A stretch of DNA of 64,000 nucleotides, taken from positions 6,572,001 through 6,636,000 of the forward strand of contig NZ_CP160453.1 of the NCBI RefSeq assembly GCF_040744945.1, read 5' to 3'. Source of the stretch: Saccharothrix sp. HUAS TT1 (GTDB lineage Bacteria; Actinomycetota; Actinomycetes; Mycobacteriales; Pseudonocardiaceae). The notes under the pieces are model-generated. The model saw only the letters and a program-made list of their open reading frames with translations. It was not told the origin of the DNA and ran no database searches. Shown here in pieces: positions 17,368 to 26,266 of this stretch; positions within the stretch are counted from its first letter, which is position 1, and each line of letters begins with the position of its first letter. The position numbers were made by a program, and so were the translations under genes.

Positions 17368-18102
17368 TCACCTGCTCCCGGGGTGCGGCAGGTCGCGGAC
17401 GCCGACCAGCAGGGTCGTGACCGCCGCCATGATCCGCGCGGTCGCCTCGTCCAGCACGGCCTTGGTCGGCTCCAACCCGTACAGGTCGGACAGGTCGACC
17501 TCGGAGCCCGCCACCACGGTCACCTTCCGCCACGGCCGGGGCACGAACTTGCCCGGCGGCAGCAGCTCCCTGGTCCCCCACTGCGCCACCGGCACCACGG
17601 GCGTCCGGGACGTCAGCGCCAGCCGCGCGACCCCGTTCTTGCCGCGCATGGGCCAACCTTCGGGGTCGTTGGTGAACGTGCCTTCGGGGTAGACGATCAC
17701 GCACTCCCCGGCGTCCAGTGACGAGCGCGCGCTGTCCAGCGCCGATCCGCCGCGCACGCTGCTGCGGTCCACCGGGATGTGCCGACCCGACGACATCACC
17801 CACCCGAGCACCGGCGCCTTCCACAGGCTCGCCTTGGCCAGGTACCGGGGCACCCGGCCGGAGGCGAGCGCGAACGCCGTCAGCGTCACCGGGTCGGCGA
17901 ACGACAGGTGGTTGGACGCCAGCAGCACCGCGCCCTCGCGCGGGATGTTCGGCCGCCCCGCCATCCTCATCCGGACGAACAGCACGACCAGCGGCCACAG
18001 CAGGTCGATGGCCACCGAGTACCAGAAACCGCGGCCCCGGCGGGGCAGGCGGGCCGTCAGCGCGACCATCTGGGGAAACGTCACGACAGGATCTTCGGCC
18101 AT
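17368..18102 (-). CDS. 1-acyl-sn-glycerol-3-phosphate acyltransferase (PlsC family)
   Basis: Encodes 244 residues. The catalytic H-x4-D motif is in NHLSFADPVT, and the second block YPEGTFTNDP is the glycerol-phosphate-binding motif; an N-terminal hydrophobic helix (VAIDLLWPLVVLFVRM) anchors it to the membrane. It should acylate lysophosphatidic acid to phosphatidic acid. ATG 18102 is used; GTG 18108 is equally possible because neither has a clear ribosome-binding site. It is divergent from the signalling operon at 18201. Confidence 0.88.
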   Translation of the reverse strand: MAEDPVVTFPQMVALTARLPRRGRGFWYSVAIDLLWPLVVLFVRMRMAGRPNIPREGAVLLASNHLSFADPVTLTAFALASGRVPRYLAKASLWKAPVLGWVMSSGRHIPVDRSSVRGGSALDSARSSLDAGECVIVYPEGTFTNDPEGWPMRGKNGVARLALTSRTPVVPVAQWGTRELLPPGKFVPRPWRKVTVVAGSEVDLSDLYGLEPTKAVLDEATARIMAAVTTLLVGVRDLPHPGSR

Positions 18103-18186
18103 GCCCACCGGCCCGCTCGCGGCGACCCACCCGTCGTGGTTTCGCGACCCACCGCACCACGTCGCCCCGGTCTGATCGAGTTCGAC

Positions 18187-18192
18187 TAATCT
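18187..18192 (+). promoter_or_regulatory. -10 box TAATCT of the signalling operon
   Basis: TAATCT ends 8 nt before GTG 18201, and no ribosome-binding site precedes that start, so the mRNA is probably leaderless or nearly so. Confidence 0.45.
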
Positions 18193-18200
18193 CCTCCCCC

Positions 18201-19391
18201 GTGGCAGGGCTCACCCCACCGCGGGCCGCGGTGAACCGGATCAACGTGCTCCTCGTCGAAGACGACGAGGGCGACGCCGTGCTGGTCGAAGCCCTGTTGG
18301 ACGAAGTGGAAGCGGACGTCGCCCTGCACCGGGCGCGCACGTTGCGGGAAGCCGAGGGCCTGGTGTCGAAGGCCGACTGCGTGCTGCTCGACCTGGGCCT
18401 GCCGGACACGACCGGCCTGGAGGGCCTGCGGCGGCTGCTCGCCAACCCGGCCCCGGTCGCGATCATCGTGCTGACCGGCCTGAACGACGAGCACCAGGGC
18501 ACCCAGGCGGTGGCGGCGGGCGCGGAGGACTACCTGGTCAAGGGCCAGGTGGACGGTGTGAGCCTGGCCCGCAGCATCCGGTACGCGGTCGGCCGCAAGC
18601 TCGCCGAGGAGACGCAGCGCCAACTGCGCGACGAGCAGCTGCTGGCGTCCGAGAAGACCCGCCTGGAACGCGGCCTGCTGCCGTCGCCGATCATGCACGG
18701 CGAGGACATCGGCTGGCAGGTCCGCTACCGCCCGGGCGGCAGCCGGATGCTGCTCGGCGGCGACTTCTACGACGTGGTGCGCACCTCGGACGGCACGCTC
18801 CAGGTGCTGATCGGCGACGTGTGCGGCCACGGCCCGGACGAGGCCGCGATCGGCGTGTTCCTGCGCATCGCCTGGCGGGCGCTGGTGCTGGCCGACCAGG
18901 AGCCGTCGCGCGTGCTGCGCACGTTGCACGAGATCCTGGAGCACGAGCGCCACCAGCCGGGCCTGTTCACCACGGCGTGCATGGTGACGATCTCGCCGGA
19001 CCGGCGCTGGGCGCGGGTCTACCTGGCCGGGCACCCCGAGCCGATGCTTCTGGTCGGCGACCGCGTGGTGGAGCTGCCCCGCGACCGGGCCGGGTTGCCG
19101 CTCGGAGTGCTGCCGGACAGCACGTGGAGCGGGATGGACGTGCCGCTGCCACCCGGTTGGGCGATGTTGCTCTACACCGACGGCCTGGTCGAGGGCCGGG
19201 TCCGCGGTGACAGCGAGCGGTTGGGCTCGGAGCGGTTGATCGAGCTGATCGGCGGGATCACCGCGGCGCGACCGGACTGGGCGCGCACGCCGGCGACCCT
19301 GCTGGACAACCTGATCAGCAGGGTGAAGGAACTCAACGGCGGGGAGCTGGACGACGACATGGCCGTGCTGCTGATCTCGGAAACGGACTGA
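18201..19391 (+). CDS. Response regulator with PP2C-type (RsbU/SpoIIE) phosphatase output
   Basis: Encodes 396 residues. The receiver domain (about residues 13-130) has acidic VEDDEGD, the phospho-acceptor D64 in LLDLGLPD, and the conserved lysine in DYLVKGQ. A short helical linker leads to a PP2C SpoIIE-like phosphatase (about 170-390) with metal-binding GGDFYDVV and GDVCGHGPDEA, later LLYTDGLVE and DDDMAVLLI. Such proteins dephosphorylate anti-sigma antagonists or serve as second-messenger switches. It is the first gene of an operon with a histidine kinase (TGATG overlap) and a second response regulator. Its natural substrate, an STAS-domain antagonist, is not encoded nearby. Confidence 0.9.
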   Translation: MAGLTPPRAAVNRINVLLVEDDEGDAVLVEALLDEVEADVALHRARTLREAEGLVSKADCVLLDLGLPDTTGLEGLRRLLANPAPVAIIVLTGLNDEHQGTQAVAAGAEDYLVKGQVDGVSLARSIRYAVGRKLAEETQRQLRDEQLLASEKTRLERGLLPSPIMHGEDIGWQVRYRPGGSRMLLGGDFYDVVRTSDGTLQVLIGDVCGHGPDEAAIGVFLRIAWRALVLADQEPSRVLRTLHEILEHERHQPGLFTTACMVTISPDRRWARVYLAGHPEPMLLVGDRVVELPRDRAGLPLGVLPDSTWSGMDVPLPPGWAMLLYTDGLVEGRVRGDSERLGSERLIELIGGITAARPDWARTPATLLDNLISRVKELNGGELDDDMAVLLISETD

Positions 19392-20881
19392 TGGACTACC
19401 GCACCCGCTGGCCCGCGAGCAGGTTGCTGGTCGCCGCCGTCACCCTGCTGTTCATCGTGTGCGGGGCCACCGTCGGCAGCCTGGGCGTGTCCATGGCCAA
19501 CCTGACGAGCGCCCGCTGGACGCTGCTCGACCAGATCCTGCCCGCGCGCAACCTGGTCCGCGACGTGGACACCGCGCTGATCAACCAGGAAACCGGTGTG
19601 CGCGGGTACCTGCTCACCGTCAACGAGGACTTCCTCCGCCCCTACCCGAACGGCCAGCAGGCCGAGCGCCAGGCCGAGGACGCCGCCCGTGACCTGCTCG
19701 GCGAGGTGCGGCCGGACCTGGTCCGCGGCCTGGAAGAGCTGGGCCGGCTGTCGCAGGAGTGGCGGACCAGCTACGCCGAGCCGCTGATCCAGCGGGTGCG
19801 GCAGGCCGGCGCGTCGCAGACGACGCTGGCCGAGGCCGCGCGCGGCAAGCTGCTGTTCGACCGGGTCCGCGACGCCGCCGACGAGCTCGGCGACGAGCTC
19901 GACCGGGCCGCCGAGGACGCGCGGCGCAACTTGGACGAAGTGGCCAGGCAGCAGTTGTGGCTGCTCTACGGGCTCGGGCTGCTGCTGGTGCTGATCATCG
20001 CCGGGGTGGCGGTGGTGCTGTACCGCATCCTGATCGCGCCGCTGAGCGGGCTGGCCGGCGACGTGCGGCAGGTCTCGTCGGGCGACTACGCGCACGCGGT
20101 CGAGGCGGGCGGGCCCCGCGAGACGGTGATGCTGGGCCAGGACGTCGAGGCGATGCGGGTGCGCATCCTCTCCGACCTGGAGGAGCTGCGGCGGTCGAAC
20201 GCGGAGCTGGAGCAGTTCGCCTACGTCGCCTCGCACGACCTGCAGGAGCCGCTGCGGAAGGTGGCGAGCTTCTGCCAGCTGCTGGAACGGCGCTACTCCG
20301 GGCAGCTGGACGACCGCGGCGAGCAGTACCTGCGGTTCGCCGTCGACGGCGCGAAGCGGATGCAGGTGCTGATCAACGACCTGCTGGCGTTCTCCCGGGT
20401 GGGCCGGCTCAGCCGCGAGCAGACGCTGGTGGACTGCGACGAGCTGGTCGCGCAGGTGCTGGACAACTACTCCGAGGTCGTCGAGCGGACCGGCGCCACC
20501 GTCGACGTCGCGGACCTGCCGACGGTGCGCGGCGAGGAGTCGCTGCTCGGCGGCGTGTTCGGCAACCTCATCAGCAACGCGTTGAAGTTCCACGGCGAGG
20601 ACCCGCCGCACGTGCGGGTGGACGTGGAGCGGACGGGGGAATTCTGGACGTTCACGGTCGCCGACAACGGCATCGGCATCGACGCCGAGTACGCTGAACG
20701 CATCTTCGTGATCTTCCAGCGCCTGCACCACAAGGACGACTACCCCGGCACCGGCATCGGGCTGGCGATGTGTCGGAAGATCATCGAGTACCACGGTGGC
20801 ACGATCTGGCTCGACACCAGTGTCGACACCGGCACCACCTTCAAGTTCACGCTGCCGGCTGTAGAGGACGACGAGCAATGA
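19391..20881 (+). CDS. CHASE3-domain sensor histidine kinase
   Basis: Encodes 496 residues. Two transmembrane helices (about 11-35 and 190-212) flank an extracytoplasmic CHASE3 domain marked by [25 protein letters not shown] linker follows, then a dimerisation domain with the phospho-accepting H282 in [13 protein letters not shown], and an ATPase domain with the N box [10 protein letters not shown]1 DNGIGI and G2 GTGIGLAM. The [10 protein letters not shown] form is the phytochrome-like kinase type whose partners are small receiver-only regulators, as found next door. The start overlaps the phosphatase stop (TGATG). Confidence 0.92.
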   Translation: MDYRTRWPASRLLVAAVTLLFIVCGATVGSLGVSMANLTSARWTLLDQILPARNLVRDVDTALINQETGVRGYLLTVNEDFLRPYPNGQQAERQAEDAARDLLGEVRPDLVRGLEELGRLSQEWRTSYAEPLIQRVRQAGASQTTLAEAARGKLLFDRVRDAADELGDELDRAAEDARRNLDEVARQQLWLLYGLGLLLVLIIAGVAVVLYRILIAPLSGLAGDVRQVSSGDYAHAVEAGGPRETVMLGQDVEAMRVRILSDLEELRRSNAELEQFAYVASHDLQEPLRKVASFCQLLERRYSGQLDDRGEQYLRFAVDGAKRMQVLINDLLAFSRVGRLSREQTLVDCDELVAQVLDNYSEVVERTGATVDVADLPTVRGEESLLGGVFGNLISNALKFHGEDPPHVRVDVERTGEFWTFTVADNGIGIDAEYAERIFVIFQRLHHKDDYPGTGIGLAMCRKIIEYHGGTIWLDTSVDTGTTFKFTLPAVEDDEQ

Positions 20882-21315
20882 GCAACCCGCTGAACGTGAT
20901 CGACGTCCTGCTGGTGGAGGACGACCCCGGCGACGCCCTGATGACGCAGGAGGCGTTCGAGCACCACAAGATCCGCAACCTGCTGCACGTGGTGCGCGAC
21001 GGCGTCGAGGCGCTGGAGTTCCTGCGCAGGCAGGGCCCGTACGAGGACGCCCCGCGCCCCGGGCTGATCCTGCTGGACCTGAACCTGCCGAAGATGGACG
21101 GCCGCGAGGTGCTGGCCGAGATCAAGGCCGACGAGACGCTGCGGCCCATCCCGGTGGTCGTGCTGACCACGTCGGAGGCGGAGGAGGACATCCTGCGCAG
21201 CTACAACCTGCACGCCAACGCCTACGTCACCAAGCCGGTCGACTTCGACCGGTTCATCGAGGTCGTCCGGCAGATCGACGACTTCTTCGTGACCGTGGTG
21301 AAGCTGCCCCGCTAG
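20878..21315 (+). CDS. Single-domain response regulator (Rcp-like)
   Basis: Encodes 145 residues that are all receiver domain: acidic pocket VEDDPGD, phospho-acceptor D67 in [12 protein letters not shown], Thr in [10 protein letters not shown], and K119 in YVTKPVDF. The sequence resembles regulators paired with phytochrome-type kinases. ATGA overlap with the kinase gene shows coupling. With no output domain it probably relays phosphate or acts by protein contact, perhaps competing with the receiver of the phosphatase for the same kinase. Confidence 0.92.
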   Translation: MSNPLNVIDVLLVEDDPGDALMTQEAFEHHKIRNLLHVVRDGVEALEFLRRQGPYEDAPRPGLILLDLNLPKMDGREVLAEIKADETLRPIPVVVLTTSEAEEDILRSYNLHANAYVTKPVDFDRFIEVVRQIDDFFVTVVKLPR

Positions 21316-21322
21316 CCGCACC

Positions 21323-22078
21323 GTGGGAGTGGTCACGTCGGCGGACGGCACGACGATCGGGTTCTCGCGGACCGGCGAGGGCCCGGCGGTGGTCCTGGTG
21401 GACGCCGCGTGCTGCTTCCGCGCCGCCGGTCCGATGCCCGCGGTCGCCGCGGCGTTGACCGGCTACACCGCGTACACCTACGACCGGCGTGGCCGGGGTG
21501 AGAGCACGGATCGCGGACCGTACGCGATCGACCGCGAGGTGGAGGACCTGGCCGCGGTCGTGGCCGCGGCGGGCGGCTCGGCGTTCGCCTACGGGTTCTC
21601 CTCCGGGGCGGTGCTCGTCCTGCACGCGGCGGCGGCCGGAGTGCCGATCACCGCGCCGGCACTGCTGGAGCCGCCGCTGTCGTTCGAGGAGCCGACCGGG
21701 CCGGACGTGCGGGACGAGATCAACGCGCTGGTCGCGGCCGGTCGGCGGGGTGACGCGGTGATCCGCTTCCAGGTCGCGTGCGGCATCCCGGAGGAGTTCA
21801 CCGCCGAGCTGCCGCGGTCACCCGGCTGGCCCGCTCTGGAGGCGCTGGCCCACACCACCGCCTACGACCTGACCATCACCGGCACGCCGCCGGACCTGGC
21901 CTCGATCGACGCGCCGACGCTCGTGCTGGACAGCGGCGGCAGCGACGAGCGCCTGCGCGGCTGGGCCGACGGGGTCGCCGAGCGGCTGCCGAACGCCCGG
22001 CGGCGGACCGTGCCCGGCGGGTGGCACGGCGTCGAGCCGGACGTCCTCGCCGCCGCGCTGGCCGAGCACTTCAGCTGA
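21323..22078 (+). CDS. Alpha/beta hydrolase
   Basis: Encodes 251 residues. The nucleophile elbow is YGFSSGAVL (G-x-S-x-G), the oxyanion-side segment is VVLVDAACCF, and the acid and His are likely in VLDSGGSDERL and GGWHGVEPD. The substrate is unknown. GTG 21323 follows the response regulator by 7 bp, so it may be read from the same transcript, though nothing links the functions. In-frame GTG 21329 is another possible start. The stop overlaps the convergent metallo-hydrolase gene by 8 bp. Confidence 0.82.
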   Translation: MGVVTSADGTTIGFSRTGEGPAVVLVDAACCFRAAGPMPAVAAALTGYTAYTYDRRGRGESTDRGPYAIDREVEDLAAVVAAAGGSAFAYGFSSGAVLVLHAAAAGVPITAPALLEPPLSFEEPTGPDVRDEINALVAAGRRGDAVIRFQVACGIPEEFTAELPRSPGWPALEALAHTTAYDLTITGTPPDLASIDAPTLVLDSGGSDERLRGWADGVAERLPNARRRTVPGGWHGVEPDVLAAALAEHFS

Positions 22079-23069
22079 CCGCGTACCGCACCACGCCGTC
22101 GTCCGCCCCGGCGCTGAGCAGCCCCCGGTGGACCAGCACGTCCAGGTGCGCGGCCGTCTCGCCGGTGGCCAGCACCTGGTTGAACAGGTCCAGCCCGTCG
22201 AACGCCCGGCCGCGCCGGGTCCAGCCGAGCTTGCGGGCCGTCTCGAAGGCGGTGCCGGTGCCCGACCGGACGGCCTCCAGCGTGGCCGCGAGGCGGTCCT
22301 CGTGGTGGGCCAGCAGCTCGTCCACCCTGGCGTGGCTGGACTCGGTGACGGGGCCGTGCGCGGGCAGCAGGCGCAGGTCCGGGTGCTCGCGGACGAGGCG
22401 CAGCGAGTCGAGGTAGTCGCCGAGCGGCAGCGCCGGGCGGGCCGGTTCGAAGCCGATCGACGGGGTGATGTGCGGCAGCACGTGGTCACCGGCGAACAGC
22501 AGCGACGACTCGGTGTCGATGAACACGACGTGGCCGCGGGTGTGGCCGGGGGTGGGCAGGACGCGCAGCACGCGCTTCGCCAGGCCCAGGTCGCTCTCGC
22601 GCAGCCACTCGTCGGGCTCCTCGTAGTCGCGCAGCTCGTCCTCGCCGACCGACGAGACCACGGCGCGCCACTTCTCGGCCAGGTGCGGCGCGCCCCACGT
22701 GACGAGGTCGCGGTGGCCGTCGCGGCTGCGGCCGACGACCTTGGCCAGCGACGGCTGCTCGCCCGCGCCCAGCGCGATCCTGGTGCCGAACCGGCGGCGC
22801 AGGGCGACGGCCATCGTGTAGTGGTCGCGGTGGACGTGGGTGACCAGGAAGCGGTGGACGTCCTCGAAGCCGTGCCCGAGGGCGCCCAGCGCCGATTCCA
22901 GCGCCGCCTCCCCCGCTTCGAGGGCCCAGCCGGAGTCGATCAGGACGACGCCGTCGCCGTCGTCGACCGCGTACACGTTGACGGTGTGCAGACCGTCGTT
23001 CGGCAGGGGCAGCGGGATTCTGTGCACACCCGGCGCGACTTCGAAGACTCCGGGCTCGGTCCACTCCAT
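22071..23069 (-). CDS. Metallo-beta-lactamase-fold hydrolase
   Basis: Encodes 332 residues. The metal-binding signature HVHRDH lies near residue 80 in FLVTHVHRDHYT. Further ligands appear as PTPGHTRGHV, then LLFAGDHVLPH, and LLPAHGPVTE. The C-terminal 60 residues form a winged-helix-like lid (LGWTRRGRAFDGLDLFNQ; ETAAHLDVLVHRGLL) as in the glyoxalase II/LACTB2-like subgroup. It lies 9 bp after a small GNAT gene, presumably an operon. Substrate unknown; a thioester or phosphoester is typical for the group. Confidence 0.88.
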   Translation of the reverse strand: MEWTEPGVFEVAPGVHRIPLPLPNDGLHTVNVYAVDDGDGVVLIDSGWALEAGEAALESALGALGHGFEDVHRFLVTHVHRDHYTMAVALRRRFGTRIALGAGEQPSLAKVVGRSRDGHRDLVTWGAPHLAEKWRAVVSSVGEDELRDYEEPDEWLRESDLGLAKRVLRVLPTPGHTRGHVVFIDTESSLLFAGDHVLPHITPSIGFEPARPALPLGDYLDSLRLVREHPDLRLLPAHGPVTESSHARVDELLAHHEDRLAATLEAVRSGTGTAFETARKLGWTRRGRAFDGLDLFNQVLATGETAAHLDVLVHRGLLSAGADDGVVRYAVS

Positions 23070-23078
23070 GCCCGGATA

Positions 23079-23357
23079 CTACTCGCCGGTAACCTCGGCC
23101 GGCTCCGGGTGCTTGTCGAGGTAGCCGCGCACGAACGGGCACTGCGGCACCACGGCGAGGCCCTTGGCGCGGACGTCCTCCAGCGCGTGCCGGACCAGGG
23201 CGCTGCCCAGGCCCTTGCCCTCGACGGCGACCTCGGTGTGGGTGAACGTGACGACGCCGTCCGCCAGCACGTACTCGGCGAAGCCGCCCAGCTCGCCGTC
23301 GAGGCTGACCTCGTAGCGGGACCGCTCGGGGTGGTCGGACACGGACACGTCGGTCAC
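23079..23357 (-). CDS. Small GNAT family N-acetyltransferase
   Basis: Encodes 92 residues, a minimal GNAT domain of the short YidJ/GTL-like class. FTHTEVAVEGKGLGSALVRH is the acetyl-CoA pyrophosphate loop, and LAVVPQCPFVRGYLDKHPE is the conserved C-terminal block. AGGAG lies 5 nt before the GTG start. It is transcribed with the metallo-hydrolase and divergently from the luciferase-like gene. Confidence 0.88.
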   Translation of the reverse strand: MTDVSVSDHPERSRYEVSLDGELGGFAEYVLADGVVTFTHTEVAVEGKGLGSALVRHALEDVRAKGLAVVPQCPFVRGYLDKHPEPAEVTGE

Positions 23358-23433
23358 GGGCGCTCCTGGTGCTCGGGGTGGGCTGCGAGGGCTTGCCGAG
23401 TGCCACCGTAGTCGCGGCGTGCAAGATTGTGTG

Positions 23434-24441
23434 ATGGACGTGTACCTGCTGATCCTGGGCGACCACCTGCCCAACCCGTGCACCGGGGAGGCCGTCACCG
23501 AGTGCGACCGGTTGCGGGTGATCGTGGAGCAGGCCGTCGTGGCGGAGGAGGCCGGTTTCACCGGGGTGGCGATCGGCGAGCACCACTTCACCCGGTACAT
23601 CGTGTCGGCGCCGGAGTTGCTGCTGGCCACGATCGCGGCGCGCACGTCGACGCTGCGGCTGTCCACCGGGGTGACGCTGCTGGCGCACCACGACCCGGTG
23701 CGGGTGGCGGAGGAGCTGGCCACGCTGGACGTGCTGTCGCGGGGGCGGGCGGAGTTGACCGTGGCGCGGGGCGTGTCGCAGCGGACCGACGTGGCGTTCG
23801 GGGTGCAGGACGACCTGCGGGCGCGGTTCGAGGAGAACCTGCGGCTGCTGCTGCGGCTGCTGGAGGAGCGGCACGTGACGTGGAAGGGCCGTTACCGCAG
23901 CCCGCTGGTGGACGTGACGACCACGCCGCGCCCGGTCCAGCAGCCCCGGCCGGCGGTGTGGATGGGCAGCGGGTCGGCGGTGTCGGCGGACCTGGCGGTG
24001 GAGCTGGGCCTGCCGCTGATGCTGCCCAGCACGTTGCGCGACCCGAGCACCCACCGCCCGGTGGTGGAGCGCTACCGGGCCGCGATGGGCGGGCGCGGGC
24101 GGGTGGCGCTGCCGAGCCACGTGTTCGTCGCGCCGACGGCGGCGGAGGCGCGGGTGCGGTGGCGCCCGCACCTGGCCGCGTACGCGGAGTTCGCCGACAC
24201 CTGGCGCGGTGACGGCGACGTGGACGTGGACGCGCTGATGGAGGGCGCGGCGGTGTGCGGTGATCCGGCGGAGGTGACCGGGCGGCTGAACCGGCTGACC
24301 GAGCTGCTGCGCCTGGACGCCCACCTGGTCATGGTCGACATCGGCGGCCTGCCGCACCAGTCGGTGCTCGACGCCATCCGCCTGTTCGGCCGCGAGGTCC
24401 TGCCCAACCTGACCCCGGGCCTTGCCGCGCGGGCGTCCTGA
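23434..24441 (+). CDS. Luciferase-like monooxygenase (flavin/F420-dependent LLM class)
   Basis: Encodes 335 residues of the TIM-barrel luciferase-like family: GFTGVAIGEHHFTRYIVSAP near residue 50, RLSTGVTLLAHHDPVRVAEE, and LDVLSRGRAELTVARG. EHH followed later by SRGRAELTVARG is the usual flavin-site signature. FMN- and F420-dependent members cannot be separated by eye. ATG 23434 is used because the protein aligns from MDVYLLILGDH; no ribosome-binding site is visible, so the mRNA may be leaderless. It ends 64 bp before a strong hairpin shared with egtD. Confidence 0.85.
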   Translation: MDVYLLILGDHLPNPCTGEAVTECDRLRVIVEQAVVAEEAGFTGVAIGEHHFTRYIVSAPELLLATIAARTSTLRLSTGVTLLAHHDPVRVAEELATLDVLSRGRAELTVARGVSQRTDVAFGVQDDLRARFEENLRLLLRLLEERHVTWKGRYRSPLVDVTTTPRPVQQPRPAVWMGSGSAVSADLAVELGLPLMLPSTLRDPSTHRPVVERYRAAMGGRGRVALPSHVFVAPTAAEARVRWRPHLAAYAEFADTWRGDGDVDVDALMEGAAVCGDPAEVTGRLNRLTELLRLDAHLVMVDIGGLPHQSVLDAIRLFGREVLPNLTPGLAARAS

Positions 24442-24443
24442 GC

Positions 24444-24494
24444 GTTGAACTCGGGGGTCCTGAACGTAGGACACGGTGGTCGGGAACGTAGGAC
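24444..24494. repeat. GAACGTAGGAC intergenic repeat
   Basis: GAACGTAGGAC occurs twice, at 24462-24472 and 24484-24494 (22-bp period), preceded by GTTGAACTCG at 24444. This compact unit has the look of a dispersed actinomycete intergenic repeat; I recall similar strings in Pseudonocardiaceae genomes but cannot verify it. It lies just before the terminator between two convergent genes. Confidence 0.5.
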
Positions 24495-24505
24495 TCGCGG
24501 GTCTG

Positions 24506-24539
24506 GGGTGGTCCCGCGCCCGGAGGTGCGGGACCACCC
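24506..24539. terminator. Bidirectional terminator between LLM and egtD genes
   Basis: Perfect 12-bp arms (24506-24517 and 24528-24539) with a 10-nt loop. It sits 64 bp after the luciferase-like gene and 5 bp after egtD on the other strand, so it can serve both. Confidence 0.75.
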
Positions 24540-24544
24540 ACGCG

Positions 24545-25519
24545 TCACCCGACGGCGCGGGCCAGGGACAGGGCGAAACGGCCCTCGGGGTCGGTCCACC
24601 AGTGGTCCAGGGAGAAGCCCGCGGCGGTCAGCTCACGGGCCACCCCCTCGCGCCGGAACTTCGCGGACACCTCCGTGCGCAGTTCCTCGCCCTCGGCGAA
24701 CTCGACGTCCAGGCCGAGGGCGGGCACGTGCGCCTTCACCGGGCGCAGCGCACGCAGCCGCATCTCGATCCACTCCTCCTCGGCGTTCCACAGGGCCACG
24801 TGCTCGAAGTCGTCCGGGTCGAAGTCCGCGCCCAGCTCCCGGTTCACCACCCGCAGCACGTTGCGGTTGAACTCGGCCGTCACGCCCTGCGCGTCGTCGT
24901 ACGCGCGGACCAGCACGTCCGGGTCCTTGACCAGGTCCGTGCCGAGCAGCAACCACTCCCCCTCGTCCAGCACCTCGCGCACCGAGGCGAAGAACTTGTC
25001 CCGCTCCTCCGGGATCAGGTTGCCGATCGTCCCGCCCAGGAACGCCACCACCCGCGGTGGCGCGCCCGGCAGCAGGCCCAGGTGCTCGGTGAAGTCGCCG
25101 ACCACCCCGCGCACCCCCAGGCCGGGGTACGCGGCCGTGATCGCCTTCGCCGCCTCGGCCAACGCCGACGGCGACACGTCCAGCGGCACGAACTCCCGCA
25201 GCGTGCCGTGCTCGCGCAACGCGCTGAGCAGCAGCCGGGTCTTCTCCGACGAACCGGAGCCCAGCTCGACCAGCGAGCGCGCGCCCGTCAACGCGGCGAC
25301 CTCCGCGGCCCGCGCCACCAGGATCTCCCGCTCGGCCCTGGTCGGGTAGTACTCGGGCAGCCGGGTGATCTCCTCGAACAGCTCGCTGCCGACCGCGTCG
25401 TAGAACCACTTCGGCGACACCCACTTCGACCGCGCGGTGAGCCCCGCCCTCGCCTCGGCGCGCAGCGCGACCGCCGCGTCCTCGGGGGTCAGGTGCACGT
25501 CCAGCACAGGCTCGGTCAT
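24545..25519 (-). CDS. egtD: L-histidine N(alpha)-methyltransferase
   Basis: Encodes 324 residues. EgtD trimethylates L-histidine to hercynine with SAM, the first committed step of ergothioneine synthesis. Diagnostic parts include KWFYDAVGSELFEEIT, RLPEYYPTRAEREIL, the SAM-binding LVELGSGSSEKTR, and the C-terminal RTEVSAKFRREGV that closes the histidine site. The ATG overlaps the stop of egtC (ATGA). It is the last gene of egtABCD and ends at a bidirectional hairpin. Confidence 0.95.
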   Translation of the reverse strand: MTEPVLDVHLTPEDAAVALRAEARAGLTARSKWVSPKWFYDAVGSELFEEITRLPEYYPTRAEREILVARAAEVAALTGARSLVELGSGSSEKTRLLLSALREHGTLREFVPLDVSPSALAEAAKAITAAYPGLGVRGVVGDFTEHLGLLPGAPPRVVAFLGGTIGNLIPEERDKFFASVREVLDEGEWLLLGTDLVKDPDVLVRAYDDAQGVTAEFNRNVLRVVNRELGADFDPDDFEHVALWNAEEEWIEMRLRALRPVKAHVPALGLDVEFAEGEELRTEVSAKFRREGVARELTAAGFSLDHWWTDPEGRFALSLARAVG

Positions 25520-26265
25520 CCTCGTCCAATCGGTTGAACGTCCACAGCGGACACGTCAGCCGCGACGACGTGCCCGTCGGGCACCTCCCGCCAGCGCGGG
25601 TCGTCGTCCAGCGGCTCGGAGGCCAACGTCACCGCGCCGTCGCCGGCGCGGACCCACAGCGAGTGGGACCACGTCGTGCCGGCCAGCACGGTTCCGTCGG
25701 TGAGCAACAGGTTCAGCCGCGAGCCGGGCGCGGCGGCGCCCACTTCGGACACGACGGACGCCAGCGCGGCGGCCGGCGCGACCCCGGCGGCGAGCCGGGA
25801 CCGCACCAGCGCCCACAGCAGCGCCGCGTCGGTCGGCGCGTCCAGCGTCAGCAGCGCGGTCACCGGCAGCGTCCCGGCCAGGTCCGCGACGGACCACGGC
25901 CAGTCGGAGACCCGGCCGTTGTGGCTGAACAGCCACTGCCCGTCGGTGAACGGCGCGCAGGCGGTGTCCACGACCGGCATGCCGACCGTGGCCGACCGGA
26001 CCGCGGCCAGCACCGCGCCGGACCGGGTGACCCGGCTCAGCGCGAGCAGGTTCTCGTCGGACCAGATGGTGCCCGTGCGGCGGTAGCGCAACGCCGGACC
26101 GCCCGGCTCGGGGTACCACCCCACGCCGTAGCCGTCGACGTTGACCGTGCCCCCGCCGCGCATGTCCCGCGGCGCGTAGGACTGCCGGACCAGCGAGTTC
26201 GGCGGGTCGTGCACGAGCGCGGAAACGGGCACGGCGGGGCCCAGGTAACCCAGGTGGCGGCACAT
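25516..26265 (-). CDS. egtC: Gamma-glutamyl-hercynylcysteine sulfoxide hydrolase
   Basis: Encodes 249 residues of class II glutamine amidotransferase fold. The catalytic Cys2 follows the initiator Met (MCRHLGYLG). Other typical blocks are NVDGYGVGWYPE, CAPFTDGQWLFSHNGRVSDW (the HNG oxyanion region), and LLLTDGTVLAGTTWSHSLW. It removes the gamma-glutamyl group after the EgtB step. The start is 1 bp after the egtB stop and the end overlaps egtD. Confidence 0.95.
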   Translation of the reverse strand: MCRHLGYLGPAVPVSALVHDPPNSLVRQSYAPRDMRGGGTVNVDGYGVGWYPEPGGPALRYRRTGTIWSDENLLALSRVTRSGAVLAAVRSATVGMPVVDTACAPFTDGQWLFSHNGRVSDWPWSVADLAGTLPVTALLTLDAPTDAALLWALVRSRLAAGVAPAAALASVVSEVGAAAPGSRLNLLLTDGTVLAGTTWSHSLWVRAGDGAVTLASEPLDDDPRWREVPDGHVVAADVSAVDVQPIGRG

Positions 26266-26266
26266 G

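Noticed and set aside
24476..25537. 353-codon plus-strand frame opposite egtD
   Set aside because: Shadow of egtD; no recognisable domain.
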